Source: Comamonas serinivorans
Lineage (GTDB): Bacteria > Pseudomonadota > Gammaproteobacteria > Burkholderiales > Burkholderiaceae_C
NCBI RefSeq assembly: GCF_002158865.1
Contig: NZ_CP021455.1
Location: 3,782,001-3,846,000 of the forward strand
Length of the DNA: 64,000 nt
Direction: 5' to 3'
Made by a program: the position numbers and the translations under genes. The notes under the pieces were generated by a model, which did no database searches, was not told the origin of the DNA, and was given only the letters and a program-made list of their open reading frames with translations. Below, piece after piece: positions 54,916 to 63,703 of this stretch (position 1 is its first letter; each line of letters opens with the position of its first letter).

Positions 54916-55399
54916 GGGAAAGGGCGAGCCGATGCGTGACGCCTTCAACCAACAACACACGCAGATCTGTAATTCGCAATCGGCGGCCTACCGAGAGCGC
55001 CGATTCGCAGACGTTGAAGCACAACTGACCGCTTTGCTGGACGCCGCTCATGACGACAGCGAGCGAAACTGTGCGTGGGCGGAACTGGCAGGCCATCACC
55101 ACGTCACCGCGCTGTTGACCAAGGACCCAGCAGCGAATCAGCGTGCGCTGAACGCTTTGCAGACCTGCGTGGCCCCGTGCCCGGAGGACGCACTGAACTG
55201 GCTGCGCTTGACCGAGCACTTTCACTATGTCTCGCAAGACTTGAACGAGGCGGCTCAATGCGTTGAGACCACGCTGGCAAAGGCCTTGCAGGAGGGCAAT
55301 TTTGTCAGGCAGACGCTGGGCGCACGCATTCGCATCGCGCTGAAGCGCCAAGATTGGGGACACAGTGCAGCAATCGCTGAAAGCCTTGCTGAGCCATGA
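54908..55399 (+). CDS. Unrecognised helical (TPR-like) protein, probably frameshifted near its 3' end
   Basis: A 163-residue frame, start at ATG 54908 (overlapping tenA) or 54932. Residues form repeated helix pairs (RRFADVEAQLTALLDAAHDD, LNEAAQCVETTLAKALQEG) with a TPR-like rhythm. At the run of four G at 55356-55359 the reading appears to shift: a second frame continues with a plausible coding sequence to 55535. One G fewer would join them. No function can be given. Confidence 0.55.
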   Translation: MTEGKGEPMRDAFNQQHTQICNSQSAAYRERRFADVEAQLTALLDAAHDDSERNCAWAELAGHHHVTALLTKDPAANQRALNALQTCVAPCPEDALNWLRLTEHFHYVSQDLNEAAQCVETTLAKALQEGNFVRQTLGARIRIALKRQDWGHSAAIAESLAEP

Positions 55400-55535
55400 G
55401 CTCGGCACCTTGGACGTGGCGCTGGAACACGACTTCGTGAACTTGCTTCCGCCTGACTGTGTGCCAGCCGAACTGGTGGCGCGCTATCAGGCTCAGGTTC
55501 AGGCAGAACGAGGGAGTCACGGCGCTCAGCCATGA
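55356..55535 (+). pseudogene. Out-of-frame continuation of the preceding gene
   Basis: From the G run onward, the alternative frame reads TVQQSLKALLSHELGTLD and LPPDCVPAELVARYQAQVQA up to TGA 55533-55535. The composition is coding-like and the helical character matches the upstream part, so I think this is the true C-terminus displaced by a one-base insertion or a sequencing error. Confidence 0.5.
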
Positions 55536-55555
55536 AAAAGGGAGCCGAGGCTCCC
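55535..55555 (-). terminator. Rho-independent terminator of the Bug gene (possibly bidirectional)
   Basis: GGGAGCC-GA-GGCTCCC hairpin at 55540-55555. On the minus strand it is followed by five T (55539-55535), 24 bp after the Bug gene stop. It also lies at the end of the plus-strand gene. Confidence 0.8.
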
Positions 55556-55578
55556 GTTGTGTGCTGCTAGATGCGAAC

Positions 55579-56556
55579 TCAGTTGCGCACCTTGTCCAGG
55601 CCCAGGCGCTGGATGATGGCACCCTCGCTCTTGCTGACCTCGTGCGCGAACTGGGTGTACTGCTCGCTGCTCATGTAGTTGGGCAGCATGTCGTACTTGG
55701 CCAGCGCATCGATGGAGCTCTTTTCCTCCAGCGCCTTCTTCAGGGCGTCGTGCAGCTTCTTGACCACCTCGGGCGGCGTGCCCTTGGGCGCCACCAGGCC
55801 ATAGGGCGAGGTCTGCACGATGTTGATGCCCAGCTCGCGCAGCGTGGGCACGGCCGGGAAGCGCGCCATGCGCTTCTCGCTCCAGACGTTCAGCAGCCGG
55901 GCCTTGCCGCCTTCGACGTAGGGCACGAAGGCGCTGCTGTCGGCCGCCGCCATCACGTGGCCGCCCAGCAGCGCTTGCGCCAGATCGGCGCTGCCTTTGT
56001 AGGGCACGTGGTTGAGCTCGATGCCCGCCGCCTCGGCGATGCGCTCCATGGTCAGGTGCGGGCTGGTCAGGTTGCCACCGGCCGAGCCAAAGCTCACCTT
56101 GCCGGGGTTGGCCTTGGCATAGGCCACGAACTCCTGCCAGCTCTTGAACGGGCTGTTGGCCGGCACGGTGAGGCCGAAGGTGTAGCCCGTCAGGTTGATG
56201 ATGTAGCTCAGGTCCTTGAGCGGGTCCCAGCTCATTTTCTGCGTGTAGCCCATGCGGAAGATGCCCAGTGGCGACTGGCCGATGGTGTAGCCATCGGGCG
56301 GCGAGGTGACCACGGTGGCGGCGGGCAGCGTGCCGCCCGCCCCGGGCTTGTTCTCGACCACGATGGGCTGCCCCAAAATCTTGCTGGCGTTCTCGGCAAT
56401 CACCCGCATGGTGATGTCGGTGGGGCCCCCGGCGGGGAAACCCACCAGCAGGCGGATGGGGCGAGAAGGAAAGTTGTCCGCAGCCCAGGTGTTGACCGAC
56501 ATCCCTGCGACGGCCACGACCGCGCAGCCCCACTTCACCCAAGCTCGACGTTGCAT
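55579..56556 (-). CDS. Bug family (TctC-type) periplasmic solute-binding protein
   Basis: A 325-residue binding protein from ATG 56556 (AGGAG seven bases upstream). A signal peptide ends near NTWAAD. PSRPIRLLVGFPAGGPTDIT, VVENKPGAGGTLPA, PDGYTIGQSP and HVPYKGSADL are the Bug signature. It is closest in sequence pattern to the gene at 29830 (both have WDPLxDLSYII, then NLTGYTFG or ITGYTFG), so these may share ligand type. It stands alone with its own terminator. Confidence 0.9.
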   Translation of the reverse strand: MQRRAWVKWGCAVVAVAGMSVNTWAADNFPSRPIRLLVGFPAGGPTDITMRVIAENASKILGQPIVVENKPGAGGTLPAATVVTSPPDGYTIGQSPLGIFRMGYTQKMSWDPLKDLSYIINLTGYTFGLTVPANSPFKSWQEFVAYAKANPGKVSFGSAGGNLTSPHLTMERIAEAAGIELNHVPYKGSADLAQALLGGHVMAAADSSAFVPYVEGGKARLLNVWSEKRMARFPAVPTLRELGINIVQTSPYGLVAPKGTPPEVVKKLHDALKKALEEKSSIDALAKYDMLPNYMSSEQYTQFAHEVSKSEGAIIQRLGLDKVRN

Positions 56557-56749
56557 TGATTCACTCCTGTGGTTGACTTCTTCTGTGCCAGGCACAGCCG
56601 ATCATTGGGCCCCAAAACCCGCCGCTTGCCCAGGGTGCGAACCCTAGACCTGCCCGGATGCCACGACGTCGCCCACAGGCGGGCGATCGCCTGCATCAGG
56701 CCGGCGCAAGCCCCGGCCGCTCAGGCCTCTACAGCATGAATCCCAGGCA

Positions 56750-58024
56750 TCAACCGTGCGCGCGCTGGCGCGATCGCATGCCCACGCGGCCCAGCAAGGC
56801 GGCCAAGCCGAGCATGCCCAGCCATCCCAGCCCCGGCACGGGTTGGGGCAACACCGCGGCGGGCGTCGGAGCCAGCCGGATCGAGGTCGCGTTGTTGGCC
56901 GAGTTGGGATCGATGGGGTTGTTGTCCAGCGGCTGAACGGTGATGTCGTGCGTGTCGCTGGTGGCGACCGACGGCCCCGACCAGGTGACGCTGTACACCG
57001 CCGATTGCCCCGATGTCAGCGCCTCGTTGGCGTCGATGGGGCCGGTGCCCGATGGGGTCGCGCAGGGCGTCCCACCCGGTTGCAGCACGCACGTCCAGCT
57101 GGCGCTGGCGCCGTTGGCCGTGCCTGGCAGCGGATCGACGATGCGGGCGTTGGTGTCGTCCGGGCCGTTGCTGTAGACGGTGAAGGTGTAGGCGTAGTCG
57201 TTGCCGCCGGCTGTGGGCGAGGCCGTGACCGGCGTGGTCGTGACGCTCAACTCGGCGATTCGCTGCCGGCTCATGGTGAACAAGGTGTCGTCCCAGACCG
57301 CCTGGCTGGCGCCGCCGACGCCGAACACGTAAAAGCGCAAGGCGTAAGCGGTGTTGGCATTCAGCTCAATGCCTGGCCCCGGCCCATCCGGCGCACGAAC
57401 CAAACGGAAATTCGGGTCGGTGAGGGCGCTGACATTGGGCACGGTCTCGATCACACCCCCCACGGGCGTGCCTGCACCATCCACCACATAGGCGGCGTAC
57501 CCGAATTGGTTGGGATTGCCGGCATTCATGAGCCAGCGCGGCGCCAGGCCGATGGTGTTGACGTAGAACTTCACGTCAGCTGGCGAGCCATCGGCGTAGG
57601 TCAGCCCGCCCGTGGTGAACGGCATCTGGATGTACTGGCCAGCCGCCATCGCGCCGCTGGCACTGGTCGTTGTCAGGCCGGACAGCACCTGGAAATCCTG
57701 CCACCCCGGGTGAGGTGCCATCGTCACGCCGCCACCTACCGCCATGGGGCCTGTGGCAGACAGGAACAGCGGGTCATGGGTCTCGCTGGGCAACACGCAG
57801 GGCGCCGGCGCAGCGGGGCAAGCGCTGCTCACGCCCGATCCGGGATACCAGTCCTGGTTGAACGTGCCCAAGGGCAAGTTGCTCATCCACCCCGCCACAA
57901 ACCCATCGACGCCCATGAAGCTGGTCGGGGCATGCACATACTGCTGAGCGAGGCCGGTGACCGGCAAGCAACTCCATGCCAAAGCCCCCAGGGCCAGGCT
58001 GAACGGGGTGGGGCGTGTCGTCAT
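56750..58024 (-). CDS. Exported IPTL-CTERM protein with a DUF11-like repeat
   Basis: A 424-residue secreted protein. A signal peptide (to about residue 27, GLAQQ) is followed by a beta-rich region with no family call (about 30-260), then a DUF11-like segment (YTFTVYSNGPDDTNARIVDP) of the kind seen in surface proteins. The C-terminus PVPGLGWLGMLGLAALLG plus an Arg cluster matches the IPTL-CTERM sorting-type tail, here VPGL instead of IPTL. Probably cell-surface attached; function unknown. Confidence 0.72.
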   Translation of the reverse strand: MTTRPTPFSLALGALAWSCLPVTGLAQQYVHAPTSFMGVDGFVAGWMSNLPLGTFNQDWYPGSGVSSACPAAPAPCVLPSETHDPLFLSATGPMAVGGGVTMAPHPGWQDFQVLSGLTTTSASGAMAAGQYIQMPFTTGGLTYADGSPADVKFYVNTIGLAPRWLMNAGNPNQFGYAAYVVDGAGTPVGGVIETVPNVSALTDPNFRLVRAPDGPGPGIELNANTAYALRFYVFGVGGASQAVWDDTLFTMSRQRIAELSVTTTPVTASPTAGGNDYAYTFTVYSNGPDDTNARIVDPLPGTANGASASWTCVLQPGGTPCATPSGTGPIDANEALTSGQSAVYSVTWSGPSVATSDTHDITVQPLDNNPIDPNSANNATSIRLAPTPAAVLPQPVPGLGWLGMLGLAALLGRVGMRSRQRAHG

Positions 58025-58157
58025 GCACTCAACCTCAAGACAAGATGTATCGAAAGTATAAGAACAATACAAAAGCATCACCCTGCCACCCCAAGATCCA
58101 CGCACCCTGCCATCGCCTGACCTGTGAATGGCGCGTCATCGGATCACTGTCCGTTGT

Positions 58158-58209
58158 TGAGTACCGGTGATCAACCGCTTGTTGGTGAACGGCAAACAAC
58201 GGCTACTCC
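58158..58209. repeat. 52-bp dyad element, copy 16 (diverged)
   Basis: TGAGTAC/CTACTCC with inner CCGCT/AACGG; spacing is exact, but both arms carry changes. It also lies within a second, partly overlapping inverted repeat (CCGTTGTT/AACAACGG, 58151-58202). Confidence 0.6.
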
Positions 58210-58360
58210 CGTACGACGGCACATGGTGCTGCCTGGCACGCAAGGCCTCAGCACCTGGACATCATCACGCCGCGCCTGAGCACTTGGCGTCCTCTCGGGT
58301 GGTGAGGCGCGGTCCCCATGACGACAGGCGCGGGCGAACCAAGGAGACGCTGCCGCCCGC

Positions 58361-59419
58361 TCACTCGGTCAGTTGCAGAAACTGATTGAGGATGTGGAAA
58401 TGGTCTTCGAAGAAGCGCGCTTCCATCGCCACCAGATCGCGCACCGGCACCCACAGCGTGCGCGCCGCATCGTCGCCGGCTTGCACCTGGGGCCGCTCGC
58501 GGCTGCTCAGGTCAAACGCGTGCACGTGGGTGATGGTGCGACCGCGCTGGCTGCGGTCGGGGTGGTCGAACACCTGCACCTTCTCCAGTGCGCGTTGCAG
58601 CACGGCTTCGGGCACCGCCAGGCTGGTCTCCTCGGCCAGCTCGCGCAGGCAGGCTTCCCACAGCGTGTCGCGGGGTTCGACGAAGCCGCCCGGCAGGGCC
58701 AGCAGGCCTTTGCCAGGCGCATGGCCGCGCTCGATGAGCAACACGTCGGCGCCCCAGCGGATCAAGGCGTCCACGGTGACGAACACCGGGGGGTATGGCG
58801 CCGTGGCCCACGCCGCCTTGTAGCCGCGCAGCATGCGCCACTCCTGCTGCAGGGCCGCAAACGCCGGCGTCTGCGCGAACGCGACCAGCTCATCCAGCAC
58901 CGTGGGCGGCAGCTCATCGGCCACGGGCGCCAGCGCCGCGCGCGCCGCCTGCGCCGCCTGCGCCGGCTCGGCATTCAGCCAGGCATCGCGCACGGTGGTG
59001 GCATCCATGCGCCCCTGGCGCGGCAGCGACACCAGGCGCCAGCGCGGAAAGTCGTCCAGGTAATCGCTGCTTGCATCCTTGAAATGGCCGACCAGCACCA
59101 CGTCCTTGCCGTCCTGCCCCAGCAGCTCGCGCACGCCACGCTGCACGGCGCGCACCCAGCGCGCGTTGTTGTAGTAGTCGCGCACCGGCACAAAGGCCAC
59201 GCGGGCGCGGTCGGCTTCGGGCAAGGCGGCCAGCATGCTGTCGGCCCGCTCCTGCCAGGTGAACGGGTTCTTGGGGCTGCGCGCCTGAAACGCCGAGCCC
59301 AGCACCACCGCCACGCGGGGCGCCAGCGTGAGCGCATGCCGCAGCAGCGCCATGTGGCCGCTGTGGACGGGCTGGAACCGGCCGATGAGCACGGCCGCCG
59401 AGTTCAAAAATGCAGTCAT
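58361..59419 (-). CDS. Bifunctional nicotinamide-nucleotide adenylyltransferase / Nudix hydrolase
   Basis: A 352-residue fusion. The N-terminal half (1-175) is a NadM-type adenylyltransferase: LIGRFQPVHSGHMALL (HxGH), SPKNPFTWQER, RMDATTVRD. The C-terminal half (from about 200) is a Nudix domain with GGFVEPRDTLWEACLRELAE (Nudix box, EETS following). The type is known from the cyanobacterial Slr0787 enzyme: it makes NAD from NMN and hydrolyses ADP-ribose. Clustered with nadE, pncB and a nicotinamidase-like gene, all minus strand. Confidence 0.92.
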   Translation of the reverse strand: MTAFLNSAAVLIGRFQPVHSGHMALLRHALTLAPRVAVVLGSAFQARSPKNPFTWQERADSMLAALPEADRARVAFVPVRDYYNNARWVRAVQRGVRELLGQDGKDVVLVGHFKDASSDYLDDFPRWRLVSLPRQGRMDATTVRDAWLNAEPAQAAQAARAALAPVADELPPTVLDELVAFAQTPAFAALQQEWRMLRGYKAAWATAPYPPVFVTVDALIRWGADVLLIERGHAPGKGLLALPGGFVEPRDTLWEACLRELAEETSLAVPEAVLQRALEKVQVFDHPDRSQRGRTITHVHAFDLSSRERPQVQAGDDAARTLWVPVRDLVAMEARFFEDHFHILNQFLQLTE

Positions 59420-59438
59420 GGAATTCCGTCAATGTTTC

Positions 59439-59490
59439 GGAGTATCAACCTGTTCCCTTTTCACTGAAAACGAGAACCTCTGCATACTCC
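59439..59490. repeat. 52-bp dyad element, copy 17
   Basis: GGAGTAT/ATACTCC; inner CCTTT/AACGA is partly degenerate, but neighbouring TTTTC/GAAAA pair. It ends 12 bp from the SDR gene stop. Confidence 0.85.
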
Positions 59491-59501
59491 TGAATCTCAA
59501 A

Positions 59502-60407
59502 TCAGCTCGGCGCGCCCCCGCCAAACACCTTGGGCGTGGCCGCCCGGTGAAAGCCGTCGAACGGCCGGATGGCCTCGCGCTGCTGCGCCGCCTCGTCGGC
59601 CACGGGCGAACCCCAGCCCATGCGCACCTGGGGCCGCGCGCCGTCGACGCGCAGCACGGTGCCGCTGATGAAGCTGGCCGCGGGGCTGAGCAGGAAGGCG
59701 ATCGCGGCCGAGGTTTCGGCCTCGGTGCCGAAGCGGCCCAGGGGCACGGTCTGCCGCATCGCGCGCAGCATGTCGCCGGCTTCGGGCGGGTAGTGGTCCA
59801 TGCCGCTGGAGGCGATGTAGCCGGGCGCCACCGCGTTCACGCGCACGCCGCGCGCCGCCCATTCGACGGCCGCCGTTTCGGTGAAACTGACCATGCCCGC
59901 GCGGGCCGCGCCGCTGTGGCCCATGCCGGGCATGGAGCCCCACATGTCGGCCACGATGTTCACGATGGCGCCGCCGTGCACGCCCATGGACTGCACCAGG
60001 CACTCGCGCGCCACCAGGAAACCGCCGGTCAGGTTGGTGGCGAGTACCGCGTCCCAGCCCTTGGCGCTGATGGCCTCCAGCGGCGTGATGTACTGGCCGC
60101 CTGCGTTGTTCACCAGGCCGTGGATGCGCCCGCGCTCGGCCACGATGGCCGCGACCATGGCCTGCACGGCGGCTTCCTGGCGGATGTCGCACGCCTGCCA
60201 GCTGACCTGGCCGCCATCGCCCGCGATCTCGGCCGCCGTGGCCTGCAGCTTGTCGGTGTTGCGGCCCACCAGCACCACGTGGGCGCCCAGGGCCGCCAGC
60301 TCATGCGCGGTGCAGCGGCCGATGCCCGAGCCGCCACCGGTCACGACGAGGGTCTGGCCCGCGAACAGGCCAGGCGCAAAAACGGAGTGGTAGCGGGTGT
60401 CAGGCAT
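59502..60407 (-). CDS. SDR family oxidoreductase, PECR-like
   Basis: A 301-residue short-chain dehydrogenase. TLVVTGGGSGIGRCTAHELA is the cofactor-binding loop, LVNNAGGQYITPLE the NNAG motif. The HSGAARAGMVSFTETAAVEW segment aligns with trans-2-enoyl-CoA reductases; at the place of the catalytic YxxxK, the residues read VSFTE, so neither Tyr nor Lys is present. RVNAVAPGYI follows. A role in enoyl-CoA or dienoyl-CoA reduction is inferred. It interrupts the NAD gene group. Confidence 0.85.
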   Translation of the reverse strand: MPDTRYHSVFAPGLFAGQTLVVTGGGSGIGRCTAHELAALGAHVVLVGRNTDKLQATAAEIAGDGGQVSWQACDIRQEAAVQAMVAAIVAERGRIHGLVNNAGGQYITPLEAISAKGWDAVLATNLTGGFLVARECLVQSMGVHGGAIVNIVADMWGSMPGMGHSGAARAGMVSFTETAAVEWAARGVRVNAVAPGYIASSGMDHYPPEAGDMLRAMRQTVPLGRFGTEAETSAAIAFLLSPAASFISGTVLRVDGARPQVRMGWGSPVADEAAQQREAIRPFDGFHRAATPKVFGGGAPS

Positions 60408-60605
60408 CAGCGACTTTCAGGGGATGGCACAACGGGGAGGGGCGCCAGCCGGCGGCCTGGAACGGCACGGGCTGGCAGGCGACAGGCCGCGCGCAGCACC
60501 GGGTAGGCGGCGAAGGCCTTGGCTTTGGCTTTGGCCTTGGCTTCGCCGTCGCCTGGGCCTGGGTTCAGCGCCGGGCCACCCCTGTCCTGCTCAACAACCT
60601 AAGCA

Positions 60606-60657
60606 TGAGTATGGGCTCATCCGCATTTTGTCAACATCGGGAACACACCCATACTAC
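60606..60657. repeat. 52-bp dyad element, copy 18
   Basis: TGAGTAT/ATACTAC, inner GCATT/ATCGG (degenerate). It ends 13 bp from the nadE stop. Confidence 0.75.
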
Positions 60658-60669
60658 CAACCTCATCCG

Positions 60670-62370
60670 TCAGTCGTAATGCGCGGCGATGGGCATCTGC
60701 CGGCCCGTGCCGAAGGCGCGCGGGCGCAGGCGCAGCATGGGCGGGGCCTGGCGGCGCTTGTACTCGCTGCGGTGGATGAGGCGACGCACGCGGTCCACGG
60801 TGGCGCGGCCGTCTTCGCTCAGGCTCAGCTGCGCGACAAAGGCCTTGGCCGCCTCGTACTCGCGCGTCGACAGGCGCTCGCCCTCGATGAGCAGCTTGAG
60901 GATCTCGTCCAGCACGGGGTATGGCGGCAGGCTGTCCTCGTCCTTCTGGCCCGGCGCCAGCTCGGCCGAGGGCGGCTTGTCGATGACGGCCTGCGGGATG
61001 AGCTCGCGGCCTGCGGCCTCGTTGATGTGGCGCGACAGCTCGAACACCTCGGTTTTGTAGAGGTCGCCCAGCAAGCCGAGGCCGCCGTTGGTGTCGCCGT
61101 ACAGCGTGCAGTAGCCGACCGAGACCTCGGACTTGTTGCCCGTGGTCAGCAGCAGGTGGCCGTTGGCGTTGCTGTACTCCATGAGGATGACGCCACGGAT
61201 GCGCGCCTGCTGGTTCTCGGCCGCCAGGCCCGTCAGCTCGGCACCGAAGGCTTTTTGGTACTGGGCGTGGTACTCGGCCACGAGCTCGGCGATGGGGTGG
61301 GTGTAAAGCTGGATGCCGAGGTTGCGGCACAGGTCGACCGAGTCATCGACCGAGCCGGCGCTGGAGTAGCGCGAGGGCATGGTCACGCCGATCACGTTCT
61401 CGGCGCCGATGGCATCGACGGCCAGCGCCAGCGTCAGCGCCGAATCGATGCCGCCTGAGCTGCCCACCACGATGCGCTTGAAGCCGCAGCGGCGCGCATA
61501 GTCGCGCAAGCCCAGCACGATCTGCGCGCGGTAAAACGCCATGGTGGGCATGCCTTGCGCGGGCACGGGCTCGGGCGCCTGACCGTCGTTCAGGCGGAAG
61601 TGGCCGTTCGCGAACTGCAGCGTGCGCACGTCTTCTTCGAAACGCCGGGCCTCGAACACCACGCCGGCACCGGGCTCGACGGCGAACGAGGCGCCGTCGA
61701 ACACGATCTGGTCATGTCCGCCCACCTGGTTGACGAACAGCACGGGCAGCTTGTGGCGGGTGGCGGCCTGGCTGAACACCTGGTGGCGCTGCTCGCGCTT
61801 GTCCAGGTGCGAGGGGCTGGCGTTGATGCTCACGACCAGGTCGGGCGCCGCGTCGCCCATGCGCACCAGCGGGTTGGTGGCGTAATCAACGCCGCTGTCG
61901 TTCCAGCCGTCTTCGCAGATCAGGAAGCCGACCTGCGTGTCGCCCACCCGCAGCACCTGGGCGCGGTCGGGGCCGGGCTCGAAGTGGCGGTGCTCGTCGA
62001 AGATGTTGTAGGTGGGCAGCAGCTGCTTGGCGTAGCGCAGCAGCACCTCGCCGTTCTTGATGACCAGCAGGCTGTTGTGCAGCTTCTTGCCCGGTTGCAA
62101 GGCGTGCGTGGGCGCGCCCACCACCCAGTGCAGGTCGGGCAGCTCGCGCGTCGCGGCCTTGAGCTGCTCCAGCCCGTCGTGCACGCGCTGCAAAAACGGC
62201 GGCTCGTCGAGCAGGTCGCCGGGGTAGTAGCCGGTCAGCGAGAGTTCGGAAAACACCACCATGTCGGCGTGCTCGGCCGCGGCCTGCGCCGCAGCGGCGC
62301 GCATGCGCGCGATGTTGCCGGCGATGTCGCCAATGGTGTGGTTGAGTTGGGCCAGGGTGACGCGCAGCAT
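60670..62370 (-). CDS. nadE: Glutamine-dependent NAD+ synthetase
   Basis: A 566-residue two-domain enzyme. The nitrilase-type amidase domain (about 1-260) carries the Glu in VVFSELSLTGYYPGD, Lys in LPTYNIFDE region and Cys in FLICEDGWND. The synthetase domain (about 290-566) has the PP-loop VVGSSGGIDSALTLAL, TGNKSEVSVGYCTLYGD and the KPPSAELAPGQKDEDSLPPY substrate loop. It makes NAD from deamido-NAD using glutamine and ATP. Confidence 0.95.
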   Translation of the reverse strand: MLRVTLAQLNHTIGDIAGNIARMRAAAAQAAAEHADMVVFSELSLTGYYPGDLLDEPPFLQRVHDGLEQLKAATRELPDLHWVVGAPTHALQPGKKLHNSLLVIKNGEVLLRYAKQLLPTYNIFDEHRHFEPGPDRAQVLRVGDTQVGFLICEDGWNDSGVDYATNPLVRMGDAAPDLVVSINASPSHLDKREQRHQVFSQAATRHKLPVLFVNQVGGHDQIVFDGASFAVEPGAGVVFEARRFEEDVRTLQFANGHFRLNDGQAPEPVPAQGMPTMAFYRAQIVLGLRDYARRCGFKRIVVGSSGGIDSALTLALAVDAIGAENVIGVTMPSRYSSAGSVDDSVDLCRNLGIQLYTHPIAELVAEYHAQYQKAFGAELTGLAAENQQARIRGVILMEYSNANGHLLLTTGNKSEVSVGYCTLYGDTNGGLGLLGDLYKTEVFELSRHINEAAGRELIPQAVIDKPPSAELAPGQKDEDSLPPYPVLDEILKLLIEGERLSTREYEAAKAFVAQLSLSEDGRATVDRVRRLIHRSEYKRRQAPPMLRLRPRAFGTGRQMPIAAHYD

Positions 62371-62395
62371 CGTGATTGAACCGTGAAGATGGAAT

Positions 62396-62447
62396 GGGGT
62401 ATGGGGTAGTCCGCGTTACTTGCTCATCGCGGGCTCGGGGATACTGA
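62396..62447. repeat. 52-bp dyad element, copy 19, overlapping the pncB 3' end
   Basis: GGGGTAT/ATACTGA outer arms and GCGTT/ATCGC inner arms, exact spacing. The pncB stop lies in the loop (62416-62418) and the right half encodes the last residues of PncB (IPEPAMSK). Confidence 0.68.
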
Positions 62448-63627
62448 AGACCTGCCGCAAATAGGCCAGGTAGGTCTCGTCGTCGCACATCGTCTTGCCG
62501 GGCGAATCGGAGATCTTGGCCACGGGCTGACCGTTGGCGTGGGTGAGCTTCATGACGATGTTGATCGGCGTCAGGCCCACGTCGTTGGTCAGGCTGGTGC
62601 CAATGCCGAAGCCCAGCTGGATGCGGTCGCCGAAATGCTCGTACAGCGCCAGCGCCCGGTCCAGGTTCAGCCCATCCGAAAACACCAGCCGCTTGGTCTC
62701 GGGCTTGATGCGCAGCTTCTCGTAATGCGCGATGGCTTTCTCGCCCCAGGCAATCGGGTCGCCCGAGTCGTGGCGCAGGCCGTCGAACAGCTTGGCGAAG
62801 TACAGGTCGAAATCGGCCAGGAAGGCGTCCATGCCCACGGTGTCGGTCAGTGCAATGCCCAGGTCGCCCCGGTACTCCTGCACCCAGTCCTCGAGCGCGG
62901 CGATCTGGAAGTCGCGCAGGCGCACGCCCTGGGCCTGGTAGCTCTGCAGGTACTCGTGCGCCATGGTGCCGATGGGCACCAGGTTCAGCTCCTTGGCCAG
63001 CAGCACGTCGGAGGTGCCCTTGAACCACTGCGGCGTCTGCTGCGCGAAGGCCGAGACCACCTCGCGGTGCCATTCGCGCGCGTAGCGGCGGCGCACGCCA
63101 AAGTCGAACAGCTCGAACGGGTGCGTGCGGCTGGTCTCGCGGCCCAGCTCCTTCAGGCGCTCGATCTTCACGGCCAGGCGCTGCCGGCCTTGGTCCAGGG
63201 CCCGCGTTTCGTCGAAGCGGCGGAAATACAGCTCGTTGACGATGGCCAGCACGTAGATCTCGAACGGCATCACGTGCACCTGGGGGCCGCGCGCCTCGAT
63301 GTGCAGGGTGTCGCCATCGGCCCAGGCGTGGATGAAGCTGCGCTGCAGCTGGAAGATGCGCAGGAAGTCGATGAAGTCGCTCTTCATGAAGCGCAGGCTG
63401 CCGATGTAGGCCAGCTCACCCGGCGTGAAGCGCAGCGCGCACAGCGCATCCAGCTCCTGGTTCAGGTGGCCCAGCAGCTCGGTCAGCGGGTACTCGGGCC
63501 GGTTGCGGCAGACGAAGGTGTACTCGGCCTGGGTTTGCGGGTTGCGGTGCAGCATGGCCTGCCACATCGTGAACTTGTACAGGTCGGTGTCCAGCAGGCT
63601 GGTGATGATGGGCGAAGGCGATGGCAT
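62416..63627 (-). CDS. pncB: Nicotinate phosphoribosyltransferase
   Basis: Joins nicotinate and PRPP to form nicotinate mononucleotide, the entry step of the Preiss-Handler pathway. ATG 63627 gives 403 residues: [16 protein letters not shown], the phosphohistidine-type [27 protein letters not shown], and [36 protein letters not shown] are the family motifs. The last eight codons lie in a 52-bp element. 42-bp gap to nadE. Confidence 0.95.
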   Translation of the reverse strand: MPSPSPIITSLLDTDLYKFTMWQAMLHRNPQTQAEYTFVCRNRPEYPLTELLGHLNQELDALCALRFTPGELAYIGSLRFMKSDFIDFLRIFQLQRSFIHAWADGDTLHIEARGPQVHVMPFEIYVLAIVNELYFRRFDETRALDQGRQRLAVKIERLKELGRETSRTHPFELFDFGVRRRYAREWHREVVSAFAQQTPQWFKGTSDVLLAKELNLVPIGTMAHEYLQSYQAQGVRLRDFQIAALEDWVQEYRGDLGIALTDTVGMDAFLADFDLYFAKLFDGLRHDSGDPIAWGEKAIAHYEKLRIKPETKRLVFSDGLNLDRALALYEHFGDRIQLGFGIGTSLTNDVGLTPINIVMKLTHANGQPVAKISDSPGKTMCDDETYLAYLRQVFSIPEPAMSK

Positions 63628-63651
63628 GGCCGATGGAAACAATCAGGACAA

Positions 63652-63703
63652 GGGGTATGGATCTGTGCTCGTGGTCAACAGGACGGCAACCGTCACATGC
63701 TGG
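63652..63703. repeat. 52-bp dyad element, copy 20 (diverged)
   Basis: GGGGTAT/ATGCTGG, inner TCGTG/GACGG; the exact spacing is kept, but identity is low. It lies between pncB and the next gene and covers that gene's stop codon (63693-63695) and last codons. Confidence 0.55.
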
